Source: DAHUZL01 sp035533215 (GTDB lineage: Bacteria > Chloroflexota > Dormibacteria > Aeolococcales > Bog-877). Taken from it: 6,552 nt of DNA. Every line of letters begins with the position of its first letter. The first letter of the stretch is position 1. Below, piece after piece: positions 6,475 to 6,552 of this stretch. The position numbers were made by a program, and so were the translations under genes. The notes under the pieces were generated by a model that searched no databases, was not told the origin of the DNA, and saw only the letters and a program-made list of their open reading frames with translations. The stretch is from positions 1 to 6,552 of the forward strand of contig DATLUG010000043.1 of assembly GCA_035533215.1 (NCBI GenBank). The letters are read 5' to 3'.

Positions 6475-6552
6475 CGGGAAGTAGCTCAGTCAGGTTAGAG
6501 TGCACGGTTCGGGACCGTGAGGTCGGCGGTTCGAATCCGCCCTTCCCGACCA
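6475..6552 (+). tRNA. tRNA-Pro, anticodon CGG
   Basis: A complete 78-base cloverleaf that decodes CCG, a heavily used proline codon in a genome of this composition. The acceptor arm CGGGAAG pairs with CTTCCCG over 7 bp. The D stem is GCTC/GAGT with one G-U pair. The anticodon stem CACGG/CCGTG encloses the loop TTCGGGA, giving anticodon CGG followed by G37. The variable loop is AGGTC. The T stem GGCGG/CCGCC encloses TTCGAAT. The first pair C1-G72 and discriminator A73 are typical of bacterial tRNA-Pro. The 3' CCA is encoded and is the last three bases of the window, so what follows cannot be judged. Confidence 0.96.

Noticed and set aside
1..6552. CRISPR array, insertion sequence, toxin-antitoxin pair or defence system
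   Set aside because: No regularly spaced repeats, no transposase or nuclease motifs and no paired small genes were seen on either strand. The intact genes belong to common metabolic families.

Overview
The window is very GC-rich, with about 90% or more G/C at third codon positions in its real genes. It has no detectable Shine-Dalgarno sequences and frequent GTG starts. This suits a high-GC actinobacterium or a similar lineage such as Dormibacterota or Chloroflexota; the assignment is an inference from composition and gene families, with no taxonomic marker beyond a tRNA. The abrupt end on the CCA of a tRNA suggests a contig or window edge.

Layout. Positions 1-36 are the last codons of an upstream gene. 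Positions 37-785 hold no intact gene but contain coding-like stretches scattered over three frames. On the + strand follow an S9-family serine peptidase (801-2612) and an MpaB/DUF2236-type oxygenase (2719-3639). On the - strand, converging on the oxygenase, lie a 12-helix MFS/GPH-SLC45-like transporter (3646-4956) and a histidine phosphatase (5083-5745). Positions 5760-6459 hold a probable pseudogene broken by repeated frameshifts. A tRNA-Pro(CGG) gene (6475-6552) with its own -10 box closes the window.

The four intact genes are ordinary metabolic or housekeeping-type functions with no obvious shared pathway, and each seems to be its own transcription unit. Three of them show the same start architecture: a TANNNT -10 hexamer followed 8-9 bases later by GTG, the signature of leaderless mRNA. 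The oxygenase and transporter genes end inside one perfect 15-bp palindrome that supplies both stop codons and probably terminates both transcripts. I see no defence system, CRISPR array, insertion sequence or prophage. The most unusual signals are the shared palindrome, the repeated leaderless starts and the serially frameshifted relic next to the tRNA.
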